DNA from: Orrella marina
Lineage (GTDB): Bacteria; Pseudomonadota; Gammaproteobacteria; Burkholderiales; Burkholderiaceae_B
Assembly: GCF_003058465.1 (NCBI RefSeq)
Contig: NZ_CP028901.1
Coordinates: 496,001 to 560,000, forward strand
Length of the DNA: 64,000 nt
Direction of reading: 5' to 3'
Shown here: positions 1 to 8,551 of the stretch, one piece after another
How the letters are laid out: every line of letters starts with the position of its first letter
Numbering within the stretch: the stretch's first letter is position 1
The notes under the pieces: generated by a model
What the model was told of the DNA's origin: nothing
The model's input: only the letters and a program-made list of their open reading frames with translations
Databases searched by the model: none
Made by a program: the position numbers and the translations under genes

Positions 1-591
1 GACCGTTGCGGCTCCTTTATAAGGGATCTGGGTTATATCCACGTTTCCAGTAAGATTTAGCCATTCAATTGCAATCTCATTCGCGAACCCCACTCGTGCG
101 GCATTTACTTTGTTGGGGTTTTCTTTTGAATATGCGATAAGATCGGCGGTGCTTTTTATCGGACTATCTGGAGAAACAGTCAATATGTGAGGAAACCCTG
201 ATACTCCACCTATTGGCGTGAAATCTTTATCATAATCATATTCCACAGACTCATATCGCGCTGGGCCATGTGTAAAAAATGCATTTGCCGTCACCAATAC
301 TGTATAGCCATCTGGGTTTGATGACATAAGCTCCTTTGCTGCTACCAGACTGCTTGCCCCCGGCCTGTTGCTCACCACGATTGGCTGGCCTAATTCCTTG
401 CTCATTTGTTCTGCAATGGTTCTGGCTGCAAGATCAGTGGGACCCCCGGCAGCGTAGCCAACAATTATTGTTATGGGGCGCTGCGGAAAGTTATCCTGTG
501 TATTTGCAACTGCTATCCCCAATACTCCGAGTGAGGCTATAGTACAAAAAGTAAGGCCACAATAACTTAATAATTTTCTCTTGTAATTCAT
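1..591 (-). CDS. Bug/TctC-family periplasmic solute receptor, N-terminal part (runs off left edge)
   Basis: The minus strand is open from an ATG at 591 to the window edge, exactly 197 codons. AGAGGA lies a few bases upstream of the ATG. The protein begins with a basic, hydrophobic signal peptide ending near residue 30. The family pattern FPxRPITIIVGYAAGG follows, then GGPTDLAARTIAEQMSKELG and a later QIPYKGAATV stretch. These are hallmarks of Bug receptors, which bind carboxylic acids in the periplasm, either for a tripartite tricarboxylate transporter or as orphan sensors. The ligand cannot be told from sequence. The C-terminal third lies outside the window. It shares the opening motifs and the order of blocks with the receptor at 17344, so the two are paralogues. 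The gene and the 700 bases upstream are distinctly AT-rich compared with the rest of the window. Confidence 0.93.
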   Translation of the reverse strand, partial: MNYKRKLLSYCGLTFCTIASLGVLGIAVANTQDNFPQRPITIIVGYAAGGPTDLAARTIAEQMSKELGQPIVVSNRPGASSLVAAKELMSSNPDGYTVLVTANAFFTHGPARYESVEYDYDKDFTPIGGVSGFPHILTVSPDSPIKSTADLIAYSKENPNKVNAARVGFANEIAIEWLNLTGNVDITQIPYKGAATV

Positions 592-1334
592 GTCATCCTC
601 TCTTTATCTCTTATTATTTTTTTAATATAAAAAAACTAATTCATGCGGCTTCTGTGTAGATTTTCTGGATTTGGATGGATCCTCCTTTTTTATTAAATTA
701 AAATTTATATATTTTTTAGAAAATATTTTATTTTTGAGATTGATGCGATCAGATATTTATAATCTGATCGGTAATAAATTCTTTCCATTCCAGAGAATGC
801 TGGATTTTATTTGGATTTGTTGCTCTTGTGAATTATGCTGAATTTTCTATGGACGTCAGAAGCGCCGTAGTTTTCCAGTCGTATCTTGGAAAGTGGCTTA
901 TAGCAAAAAATTATCTTAGTGCGGTAAAGGTATCATACAGTTTTGCTTTCAGCAATTCTGTTGGTCCACGATATGAGATATTTCTTATTCGTGACCTTTT
1001 GTTTTTCAGGAATGTCGTGGCTGCCTTTTCAATTTTTGATTTTCCATTTATTTGAAACTTTCAGGCTTGTATGCCCGCGTTTCTTTGTTGTTCTTCTTAA
1101 ACAAACGTGGGAAATCCCCCGACTGCTGTGCCGGGGTGGCAGTAGGGCGCCTCGAATAACCTACCACTATGCTCGGATGCGTTGCGTAAGCAACTGATCT
1201 ATAAAGAGCAGGATTCCTGGGAATGAGGTTTTTCGAGGTGCACAAGGTTAGTACTTGGTGAAATGCCCCCTGCGTCACAATACATGTCCGGTCATTTAAT
1301 TTCTTTTTCTTAAATCAAAAGAGGGGCGGATGGA
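592..1334. other. AT-rich intergenic region without a supported gene
   Basis: About 740 bases between the Bug receptor start and the first IS orfA. The stretch to about 1060 is AT-rich and contains only short frames with no ribosome binding site or recognisable protein. Around 1260-1334 the base composition changes toward the IS element. The left end of that element probably lies there, but I could not pair it with a right inverted repeat. Confidence 0.6.
746..770. promoter_or_regulatory. Perfect 9-bp inverted repeat upstream of the Bug receptor gene, possible operator
   Basis: CGATCAGAT and ATCTGATCG are separated by 7 bases, giving a 25-bp dyad 155 bp upstream of the receptor start at 591. 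Its size and spacing fit a dimeric regulator such as GntR, LysR or IclR. There is no T-run after it, so a terminator is less likely. The regulator is not identified. Confidence 0.45.
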
Positions 1335-1832
1335 GTGAAAGTCATGCCATCCTACAGTGATGAATTCAAGGCCCAGGTTGTGCGCAAGATGATGCCACCG
1401 AACAGTCAGAGTGTGAGTCAGATCAGCAAGGAGATGGGCATCTCTGCACCAACCTTGTATGCTTGGAAGAATCAGTATCGTGCCAAGGGACATGTTGTGC
1501 CTGCCAAACCATCCAGACCTGATCAGTGGGATACCCGTTCAAAGCTGGCTGCGATCATTCAGACCGCATCCATGAATGAAGCCGAGCGCAGTGAGTACTG
1601 CCGTGCCAACGGTTTGTATCCGGAACAGCTCGATGCGTGGAAAGCTGCGTTGGAGTCGGCTGATCTGGATGGCCAGCCTACGAGCAAAGCTGACTTGGCA
1701 GCCGAACGCAAGAAGGTCAAGCAACTTGAACGTGAACTGAACCGAAAGGACAAGGCGCTGGCTGAAACAGCCGCCTTGCTGGCCCTGTCAAAAAAAGCAT
1801 CGGCCATCTGGGGCATCAAAGAGGAAGACTGA
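1335..1832 (+). CDS. IS3-like element copy 1, OrfA (helix-turn-helix transposase subunit)
   Basis: A 165-residue protein with an N-terminal helix-turn-helix (about residues 8-45, including SQISKEMGISAPTLYAWKNQ) and a C-terminal coiled-coil region rich in Lys, Glu and Leu (KQLERELNRKDKALAETAAL). This is the usual OrfA layout of IS3-family elements, where OrfA binds the ends and pairs with OrfB. The C-terminal block is nearly the same as in the OrfA at 3782-4264, so the two elements are related but different copies. An ATG lies two codons into the frame given; either could start translation. The partner OrfB is broken, so this copy is not self-mobile. Confidence 0.88.
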   Translation: MKVMPSYSDEFKAQVVRKMMPPNSQSVSQISKEMGISAPTLYAWKNQYRAKGHVVPAKPSRPDQWDTRSKLAAIIQTASMNEAERSEYCRANGLYPEQLDAWKAALESADLDGQPTSKADLAAERKKVKQLERELNRKDKALAETAALLALSKKASAIWGIKEED

Positions 1833-1837
1833 TTCCG

Positions 1838-2667
1838 GTGGAGATGAAACAGATGGCCATCCAGTTGATTGATGAAGCGGTTCAAGCCGGTGCCCGTTAC
1901 GCACAGGCCTGTAATGTGCTGGGTTTGTCTTGCCGAACCTTGCGACGCTGGCACCAGGACACTGACGATCTTCAGGACAAGCGTGGGCGGGTTAAACGTA
2001 TACCTTCCCACGCTCTGACAGATTGGGAGAAGCGACGGATTCTGGAGGTGGCCAATCAGCCTGCCTACAAGAGCTTGCCACCCTCGCAGATCGTGCCGAA
2101 ACTGGCTGACCGTGACATCTATATTGCAAGTGAGTCGAGCTTTTACCGGGTCCTCAAAGAGCATGGTCAGAACAACCATCGGGGCAAGGCACAACCGGTT
2201 CGTAAGGTACCCAAACCGGCACCCGTTGTTGCCCGGGCACCCAATACCGCCTGGAGCTGGGACATTACCTTTTTACCGACACAGATACGGGGCCAGTTCC
2301 TGCGTCTGTACATGATGATCGACGTCTACAGTCGCAACATTGTCGGATGGGAGATCCACGAGGATGAGCGATCCGAGCATGCTGCGCGCCTGATGGAGAA
2401 GGCCTGTCTGAAGCACCAGATCAAACCTGATCAGCTGATTCTGCACTCCGACAATGGCAGTCCTATGAAGGGCGCGACGATGCTGGCCACCTTGCAAAGG
2501 CTTGGTGTCGTCCCATCGTTCAGCAGGCCATCGGTATCCGATGACATTCTCGGAGGCGCTCTTCCGTACCTTGAAGTACGCACCCAGCTACCCGTCGACA
2601 GCCTTTGCCGACATTGAGCAGGCGCGCCAGTGGGTGCATCGATTTGTGACCTGGTACAACCGGAGCA
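1838..2667 (+). pseudogene. IS3-like element copy 1, OrfB (DDE integrase), frameshifted and truncated
   Basis: The first frame runs from 1838 to about 2545 with an integrase core: the first Asp in WDITFLPT, the second in LILHSDNGS. Compared with the intact OrfB at 2691-3785, where the SDD motif is followed by NAF, copy 1 has lost five bases after SDD, so the frame leaves the family sequence. The rest (SEALFRTLKYAPSYP through VTWYNRSM) continues in another frame up to 2667, where the end of IS copy 2 begins. The C-terminal 30 or so residues are missing and were not found on the far side of copy 2. Confidence 0.88.
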
Positions 2668-2690
2668 TGTCAAGGGGGTTGTCGCCTGAA

Positions 2691-3785
2691 TCATGCAACA
2701 AATCGCTTTTTATCTTTGATCTGAATCTCGGCTTTCACCGCCTCCTCTCGTTCCGGGTTCAGGGTGACTGCACCGACCGGCGACCAGTTCCTGGTTTGTC
2801 CTGACCAACGGGCCGGATTCTTCCGTTTCTGTTGTTGGTACAGCGCATGGCGGGCATCCAGAATCTTGATGTCTTCACCACGATGCCGTTGATCCGGCGT
2901 GACGTGCTGGATGCCACTGTGGCGGTGCTCATGGTTGTACCAATGCACGAAGGTAGCCCCCCACTGTCGAGCGGTTTCCAGTGTGTCGAATCCCCGTGCA
3001 GGAAACTCGGGCCGGTACTTTGCAGTCTTGATCAACGATTCGACGAATGCGTTGTCATCGGACACCCTTGGGCGCGAGTACGACGGCTCGATACCAAGCC
3101 AGTGCAGCATGGCCAGCACCGATGTGGCTTTCAGTGTGCTGCCATTGTCACCATGCATGACGGGCTTGTCGGCCATGGCATGCACGCCTTCGGCGAGCGC
3201 CGTGCGTTTGAGCAAGGCAACAGCGTGACTCGAGTCATCCTTCTCATGGATCTCCCAGCCGATGATCTTTCGGCTGTAAAGATCAAGAATCAGATACATG
3301 TAGAACCAGTGTCCCTGCACGTGTGTAGGCAGATAAGTCATGTCCCAGCAGTAGACCTGACCCGGTCGCGTTGCCACGTGCGTAGTGGGTCTCCTGGAAG
3401 GCTGTGGCGGGCGTGTACGGCCTCTGTGGGTGGTCTGCCCGTGTTGTCTGAGTACACGAGAGATCGTGGCCTCAGAGCCGATATAAACACCTTCGTCAGC
3501 CAGCATCGGCACGATGCGCGCAGGCGGACAGTCAGCAAACCGGCTTTCATTGGCCACGTCCAGAATCCGTTGACGCTCCTGTGGTGTCAGCGCATGGGCC
3601 GGGGTCGGTCGGGCAACAAGCGGACGACGATCACCTACCGTGAGTTTCTCTTGATCACGTTTCCATCGCTGCAGCGTCCGGATGGTCAGGCCCGCCAGTG
3701 AGCAGGCACGGTCAAGCCTGGCCCCTTGCTGATGGGCTGAATCAATGTGCTGGACAAGTGTCTGGCGATCTTTCAGGGCAATCAT
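2691..3785 (-). CDS. IS3-like element copy 2, OrfB (DDE integrase/transposase)
   Basis: A 364-residue transposase catalytic subunit. An N-terminal HTH-like segment with LAGLTIRTLQRWKRD is followed by an rve integrase core. The acidic triad is in place: Asp in CWDMTYLPT, Asp in HGDNGS, Glu in SDDNAFVESL. The C-terminal VHWYNHEHRHSGIQHVTP is typical of IS3-family enzymes. It overlaps orfA by four bases (ATGA at 3782-3785), so expression is probably coupled, or OrfA and OrfB are fused by programmed frameshifting as in other IS3 elements. The length and the intact triad suggest an active enzyme. Confidence 0.92.
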   Translation of the reverse strand: MIALKDRQTLVQHIDSAHQQGARLDRACSLAGLTIRTLQRWKRDQEKLTVGDRRPLVARPTPAHALTPQERQRILDVANESRFADCPPARIVPMLADEGVYIGSEATISRVLRQHGQTTHRGRTRPPQPSRRPTTHVATRPGQVYCWDMTYLPTHVQGHWFYMYLILDLYSRKIIGWEIHEKDDSSHAVALLKRTALAEGVHAMADKPVMHGDNGSTLKATSVLAMLHWLGIEPSYSRPRVSDDNAFVESLIKTAKYRPEFPARGFDTLETARQWGATFVHWYNHEHRHSGIQHVTPDQRHRGEDIKILDARHALYQQQKRKNPARWSGQTRNWSPVGAVTLNPEREEAVKAEIQIKDKKRFVA

Positions 3786-4264
3786 TCGTCCTCGCCCCTG
3801 TCCTTTGGAAAGATCGCCGAGAGCTTTTTTGAAAGCACCAGCAAGGCGGCAGTTTCTGCCAGTGCTTTGTCCTTGCGATTAAGATCGCGCTCGAGCTCCC
3901 GGATCCGCTTGCGATCGACCTTGGATCGCTGGTCGTTAGCGCTCGCCTGATCCTGCGGATCGGCCAGCGACTGGGTCGCTGTCTGTCGCCATTGGTCAAG
4001 CTCCTGGGGGTAGATGCCTTTCTCCCGGCACCACGCATTCTTGCCTGCCTCGTCCATGGCTGCGGTGACGAGCACCGCCTCGAATCGAGCCGCCGCTGAC
4101 CATGCCCGCTCGCGAGCGGGCATGGTCAAAGCTTGCGCACGCCAGCGCTCAAGGGTTTGAACAGAAATACTCAACTCACGAGAAACCGTTTCCAGCGAAG
4201 CGCTCTCGGGAGGCAACAACCGTGCCACTGCTTTGTCTTTAAATGCTTGTCCGTATCTGGCCAA
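3782..4264 (-). CDS. IS3-like element copy 2, OrfA (helix-turn-helix subunit)
   Basis: A 160-residue protein with an N-terminal HTH (LETVSRELSISVQTLERWRAQ, about residues 24-44) and a C-terminal coiled coil with the same ELERDLNRKDKALAETAALL block as copy 1 OrfA. It lies directly upstream of and overlaps orfB on the minus strand. It begins about 60 bases inside the right terminal repeat, as expected for the first gene of an IS3-family element. The middle part (AMDEAGKNAWCREKGIYPQEL) is another conserved block shared with copy 1. Confidence 0.9.
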   Translation of the reverse strand: MARYGQAFKDKAVARLLPPESASLETVSRELSISVQTLERWRAQALTMPARERAWSAAARFEAVLVTAAMDEAGKNAWCREKGIYPQELDQWRQTATQSLADPQDQASANDQRSKVDRKRIRELERDLNRKDKALAETAALLVLSKKLSAIFPKDRGEDE

Positions 4265-4866
4265 TTTGATCTTCCAAAACCACCCTCGGGTTCAAAACTT
4301 ATCGAGGCGACAACCATTCTGACGTGTGCCACGAAGCAGCCAGTGGCAGGATTTATACAGGCTGCATGCTGTACCCATGATGAGGGAAGGTCCCTCGACA
4401 TCGCCATTCAGGTGGAGGTGTCAAACCGCCTCAAGCGGCTGCGGTCAAGAGTCGTGGTCGTGAGCGTTGAGGAAACGGCAGGCGTGACCTGTCAGGTATG
4501 AAACATTGAGACGAACGCAAGTGAACCGTTGATGAAGCATCGAAAAGTTATAAATGATGTCAAAACCGTGGTCATGTCAGAGACCCGGGACAAGGTCTGG
4601 CGAGTGCCTGATGATTGGCCAGACGGCATCCGGTGTATAGACGGCGTGACGCTGTTTCAGGCGTGGGTATGGAACGTGGGAACCTGTTGCTCTGATGGCA
4701 AGGGAGACGATCAAGCGGGCGCTCCCCGCAAGATCCAGCGTACCGATGCAGAGCGCAGGGAAGGAGTGACCCGTAGTAGCGTTGAAGCCGCTGTAATGGC
4801 GGTCGAGCCAAGGGGTCACGTCATTGGGTCTTGTTTGTTACGACAACCGCCTGGCGGGAGGATCTG

Positions 4867-6132
4867 ATGAGCAAGACAAAACCTTTCGAAATCCCCAAAC
4901 AGTGGGTCTGGGAAGCTTTCAAGCAGGTTCGCTCACGCAAGGGCGGACCGGGTCACGACGGCCAGAGTCTGGAGGCGTTTGAAGCCAATCTTGGCAATAA
5001 CCTCTACAAACTCTGGAACCGGATGTGTTCTGGCAGTTACATGCCGCCACCTGTGTTGCTGGTTGAAATACCCAAGGCAGGGGGTGGTGTCAGGCCGCTG
5101 GGCATTCCGACCGTCTCGGACCGTGTGGCGCAGATGGTCGTGAAACGGTATCTGGAACCGGAGCTGGAACGGCACTTTCATGCTGACTCCTACGGGTACA
5201 GACCGGGTAAAAGTGCACTGGATGCCGTGGCAATCACGCGAAAACGCTGCTGGCGTTATGGCTGGGTTGTCGATCTCGACATCAAGGGTTTCTTTGACAC
5301 GATCGATCATGAACTGCTGATGAAAGCAGTTCGTCGTCACACGCAAGAACGCTGGGTACTGCTGTACATCGAGCGGTGGCTGAAAGCCGACCTGATCCTG
5401 AGCGATGGGACACGGCGTACGCGCACTCTCGGCACCCCCCAGGGCGGTGTGGTCAGTCCAATACTTTCAAACTTGTTTCTGCACTATGTCTTTGACTGCT
5501 GGATGGACCGGAACTGGCCGGATACACCCTTTGCCCGCTATGCGGACGATGTGGTGTGTCACTGTGACAGTATGGAACAGGCCCAACAGTTGAAGGCAAG
5601 TCTGGAGGAACGCTTTGCTCAGTGTGGGCTGACGCTTCATCCCGAGAAGACGCGTATTGTGGACTGTCGCAAAGGCAACCCACCGGATCCTTATCCAAAC
5701 CGCTCGTTCGACTTTCTGGGATATACCTTCAGAAATCGTCCGACCCGGGCCTACGATGGGTCCCTGTTTGTGGGTTTCAATCCGGCGGTTAGCAGGAAAG
5801 CCCTCAAAGCCATGGGCGCTCAGATTCGGAGCTGGAAACTGCACCGGAAGGTTCTGCACACGCTGGAAGGATTGGCGAGTGAGATCAATCCGGTGTTGCG
5901 TGGATGGATCGACTATTACGGAGGTTTCAATCATGCCGAGCTGGGTCTGTTGTTCAAACGACTTGAGGAGCGACTTGCAAGCTGGATACGACGGAAATAC
6001 AAAAGTGTGCGCCGAAACCGCAAGAAATCCTGGGACATTCTCCTGAGCTTTCGTCAGCGGATGCCCAGACTCTTTGCGCATTGGCGTCTTCTGTATACAG
6101 GTCGCAAAGGTTCAATGACAAGAGCCGTATGA
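4867..6132 (+). CDS. Group II intron-encoded reverse transcriptase/maturase
   Basis: A 421-residue protein. The ATG at 4867 is chosen because GGGAGGA lies 4 bases upstream; an earlier in-frame start at 4831 has no such site. The order is RT-0/RT-1 (KLWNRMCSGSYMPPP, PLGIPTVSDR), RT domain 2a (YGYRPGKSALDA), the first catalytic Asp in VVDLDIKGFFD, TPQGGVVSPILSN, and the YADD box. LHPEKTRIVDCRKG and FDFLGYTFR follow, then a group II maturase (GIIM/X) domain with RGWIDYYGGF near residue 345. It ends soon after a basic stretch and has no HNH endonuclease domain. It splices and mobilises the host intron. All catalytic motifs are present, so it is likely functional. Confidence 0.95.
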   Translation: MSKTKPFEIPKQWVWEAFKQVRSRKGGPGHDGQSLEAFEANLGNNLYKLWNRMCSGSYMPPPVLLVEIPKAGGGVRPLGIPTVSDRVAQMVVKRYLEPELERHFHADSYGYRPGKSALDAVAITRKRCWRYGWVVDLDIKGFFDTIDHELLMKAVRRHTQERWVLLYIERWLKADLILSDGTRRTRTLGTPQGGVVSPILSNLFLHYVFDCWMDRNWPDTPFARYADDVVCHCDSMEQAQQLKASLEERFAQCGLTLHPEKTRIVDCRKGNPPDPYPNRSFDFLGYTFRNRPTRAYDGSLFVGFNPAVSRKALKAMGAQIRSWKLHRKVLHTLEGLASEINPVLRGWIDYYGGFNHAELGLLFKRLEERLASWIRRKYKSVRRNRKKSWDILLSFRQRMPRLFAHWRLLYTGRKGSMTRAV

Positions 6133-6192
6133 CGCGAGAGTGTCACGTACGGTTCTGTGAGCAGCTCGGGGGGAAGTGCCCCGGGCTGACTC
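6122..6192 (+). ncRNA. Group II intron domains V and VI
   Basis: Domain V occupies 6122-6155. GAGCCGTA pairs with TACGGTTC, and the inner stem TGACGC pairs with GTGTCA around a GAGA tetraloop, 34 nt in all, the standard size. Domain VI follows: AGCTCGGGG pairs with CCCCGGGCT and the outer GAG with CTC, leaving A6189 unpaired as the likely branch point. The intron ends three bases later at 6195. The stop codon of the reverse transcriptase (6130-6132) lies inside domain V. Confidence 0.9.
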
Positions 6193-6196
6193 GACA

Positions 6197-6482
6197 AATA
6201 CCGTCTGTCCTTGCCCACAGGGTGTCCGGTGAAAGGGATTCTGGAGCGGGTGACCGAACTGCTCTACCAGACACAGCGGCCACCCGCACCGGCCTGAGCG
6301 CAGACACGCGATCAGACAACCCTTTAAAAATTCAAAACCGAGACATCGGAGGTTGATGCACGCTTGTTGCTGACCCGTTCAGGCCGAAATCGGCGAAAGC
6401 AGGTAAGAAGTTGGCAAAATCCACTCTCCAATCTGCATGGCACGCGCAACGGAAAGTACGCGATCCAGCAATAACAGGATGT
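6197..6482. other. Remnant sequence between the intron-bearing IS and the IS66 element
   Basis: About 290 bases. One plus-strand frame ends with KGILERVTELLYQTQ and a stop at about 6297, and a second short frame reads up to about 6470. Both look like tails of genes without starts; neither is recognised. The left end of the IS66 element must lie here, but I could not match a terminal repeat with the sequence beyond 8889. Confidence 0.35.
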
Positions 6483-8163
6483 TCAGATTTCGCGCTGAGT
6501 GATTAAATCCTGTGGATGAAGATTCCACGGCATCAAGGCCTCATAGTCCTCGACAGTCTGCGCCAATGGCAGACGACGCAGGACGTGGCGCAACCACAGG
6601 TAGGGTTCGAACCCGAAGCCCTTGGCCGTCTCGACCAGGGAGTAGATGACTGCACTGGCATGTGCGCCAGCCGGTGTGTCACTGAACAACCAGCCCTTGC
6701 GGCCCACCACGAACGGGCGAATGGCATTCTCGACTGGGTTGCCGTCACTGGGCAGATCGCCGCGTTCGGTGTATCGCACCAACCGGCCCCAGAACTTGTC
6801 CAGATAAGCCAGCGCTGCACCCAGTTTGGTGCTCGGCGGCACCAGTGGCAGATTTTGATCGACCCACTGTCGAATCTCGTTCAGAATGGGCAGGCTGCGC
6901 CGCTGGCGAGCCAGGTATCGGTCTGCATCGCTGGCCTGACGCACGTCTTTCTCTATTTTGTAGAGACGAGCGATCATGGCCAGCGCCTGATCGGCCTTGC
7001 CGGATTTGCCTTTGTGCACGGCCCGGGCTTCGACAAACGGGCGACGCGCATGCGCCCAGCACGAGAGATGTTCCACACCAGGTGTTCGGGCCACGGCCGA
7101 GTAGCCGCTGTATCCATCGGTCATGAGGTATCCCGTCCACCCCTCGAGCAGTCGCACAGGGACCGTGCCGGAGCGACTTGGATCGTAGTCATAGAGCACC
7201 ATCTTCTTGCCAGGCGGGCCTGCTACCTGCACCCACATGTAGCTTTGGGCTGTCGGATCTCGGTCAGGCTCCTTGAGCACCTGCACAATCGTCTCGTCCA
7301 TCACAAGCACTGGGCTGTCGAGCAGCGAATCTCGCAACAGGTTGTGCAGGGGTTGCAGCGCCTGCGAGGTGCCGATCACCCATCGGGCCAGCGTCTGGCG
7401 GGTGACACGCGCACCCGAGCGTTCGAGCACGTGACTGAAACGAGCCAGCGGCAGACCATCGACATACTTGACCGTGAGCAACATCGCCAGCAAATCGGGG
7501 CTGGCGTTGCTGCGTGGCAGCACCTGCTTGGGCACAGGGGCAATCACCGGATTCTGGCTCTTGTCCGGGCAGCCGTAGCGCTTGCGGATATGGCGCAGCA
7601 CCCGGATCTGCATGGGCACGATGTCAAGTTGCTCGGAGACTTCCTCGCCGATCTCCACCATCGGTGTGCCGCAAGCACAGAGCCGCTCGCTCTCGGGCAC
7701 GTCGTGCACGATATCCACGCGAGGCAGATCACTGGGCATTGGCCCACGTTTACCGCGCGCTTTGGGTGTTCTGGGCGTTTTGGAAGACTCGGAGCTGGCC
7801 GGTGCAATCACCGCCTGGTCATCGGCCTCGGTGGTCTCGGGCGAACAGACGACCCTGGGCCGGATGCGCTTCGCTGCTGCGGCCAAACATTCGGCGTCGG
7901 GCCAGGATGAGGTCTTCGTAGAGCTTTTGCATGCGCTGCTGAAACTCACGCTCGTAGTGTGCCGAGTAGTGGGCATCATAATGAGCATCGTAGTGCGCAG
8001 CGTAGTGTGCCGAGTAATGCGCCTCATAGTGGGCGGCGTACTGCGCACTGAGCTGTTCGTGCAAGGTCTGCGTTAATTGCTCGAGCGCCGAGGCGCTGAT
8101 CCCGAACTGTTCGGGATCGATCTCAGGCATCTCGATGAGAGGTTTGCTTGATGGTGCAGACAT
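6483..8163 (-). pseudogene. tnpC: IS66-family transposase TnpC, frameshifted
   Basis: The N-terminal part reads from the ATG at 8163 (MSAPSSKPLIEMPEIDPE) through the AHY repeats and LILARRRMFGRSSEAHP. It then runs into a stop near 7815. The rest of a normal IS66 TnpC (zinc-finger part with SERLCACGTPMVEIGEEVSEQLDIV, then the DDE domain with VLVMDETIVQVL and GYLMTDGYSGYS, the Glu in NPVENAIRPFVVGRKGW, and an IS66 C-terminal segment) is in the next frame down to 6483. The frame change is near 7835-7850 and fits loss of a single base. In one frame the protein would have about 555 residues, a little longer than usual because of the repeats. Unless rescued by frameshifting, this copy makes no transposase. 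Confidence 0.9.
7951..8046 (-). repeat. Eight tandem 12-bp units inside tnpC, coding for x-A-H-Y
   Basis: Eight consecutive 12-base units (first ctcgtagtgtgc, last ggcgtactgcgc) diverge mainly at third codon positions and the first residue. On the coding strand they give AQY-A, then repeated AHY blocks with E, S, A or D between. The synonymous drift shows the array is old and kept at the protein level. It precedes a helical, coiled-coil-like part of TnpC. Confidence 0.9.
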
Positions 8164-8194
8164 GCGTCATTGTAGCATAGTCTGCCCCAAAAAT

Positions 8195-8551
8195 CTATGT
8201 AACAGATTGATAATTAAGCGTTTTATGTGGACCGTGCGCCCAGACATCAAACCCTTCCAGAAGCCACTGAAGGGCCCGTGGCGAGAGATTGACCGTTGAC
8301 CCTGCCTCACCCCTGGGCCAGGCGAAACGGTCAATCTCGAGACGTTTATACCAAAGACAAAATCCGTTGCGATCCCAATACAAAATTTTGATCCGGTTGC
8401 GGTGACGGTTCATGAATACAAACAATGCGGTATCAAACGGATTCAATCCGAGCTCTTGTTCGACCAGGGCACTCAAGCCCGCAATGGACTTGCGAAAGTC
8501 CACGGGGTGGCAACTCAGATAGACCCGCTCAATCGCGTATCCAGGGTGCAT
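8195..8551 (-). CDS. tnpB: IS66-family accessory protein TnpB (Orf2)
   Basis: A 118-residue protein of the IS66 Orf2 family. It carries the family signature VYLSCHPVDFRKSIAGLSALV near its start, then FVFMNRHRNRIKILYWDRNGFCLWYKRLE and a WLLEGFD end. The start at 8551 is preferred over the longer frame because its ATG overlaps the tnpA stop as TGATG, a typical coupling signal. It is required for IS66 transposition, but its biochemical role is not established. It appears intact. Confidence 0.93.
   Translation of the reverse strand: MHPGYAIERVYLSCHPVDFRKSIAGLSALVEQELGLNPFDTALFVFMNRHRNRIKILYWDRNGFCLWYKRLEIDRFAWPRGEAGSTVNLSPRALQWLLEGFDVWAHGPHKTLNYQSVT

Larger units (their letters stand above)
4324..6195 (+). 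ncRNA. Group II intron (self-splicing ribozyme and retroelement)
   Basis: The 5' end reads GTGTG, the canonical group II start. A reverse-transcriptase gene lies in the expected domain IV position. It is followed by a 34-nt domain V with a GAGA tetraloop and a domain VI stem with a bulged A at 6189, seven positions from a 3' end in AC (6195). These features fix the element at 1872 nt. The 5' exon is the last bases of an IS3-like inverted repeat (ATTCTGAC) and the 3' exon starts AAATACC. Splicing would restore the IS end. The encoded protein has no C-terminal endonuclease domain, as in several bacterial lineages that target single-stranded or replicating DNA. I did not assign a class or EBS/IBS pairings. 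Confidence 0.9.
2668..6196 (-). mobile_element. IS3-like element copy 2, carrying a group II intron in its terminal repeat
   Basis: The left end begins TGTCA at 2668 and contains the core GGTTGTCGCCT (2677-2687). The right end has the reverse complement AGGCGACAACC (4305-4315) followed by ATTCTGAC, where the group II intron starts at 4324. If the intron (4324-6195) is removed, the right end becomes a complete TGTCA...GGTTGTCGCCT repeat whose last base is A6196. Both transposase genes are open. No target duplication is visible: the flanks are AGCA on the left and AATACC on the right. The right flank does not continue the orfB that is cut on the left, so deletion or recombination followed insertion. 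Confidence 0.75.

Noticed and set aside
828..1278. Overlapping frames of 75-84 codons on both strands
   Set aside because: No ribosome binding sites, AT-driven composition, no recognisable protein; they overlap each other.
2832..3701. 289-codon frame opposite the copy 2 transposase gene
   Set aside because: It is antisense to the intact OrfB, and its codon pattern is the shadow of that gene.
6516..7910. 464-codon frame opposite tnpC
   Set aside because: Antisense to the IS66 transposase; no family features; starts inside the real gene.
7951..8046. Could the 12-bp array be a CRISPR or regulatory repeat?
   Set aside because: There are no spacers, the units are in frame and drift at third positions; it codes for part of TnpC.
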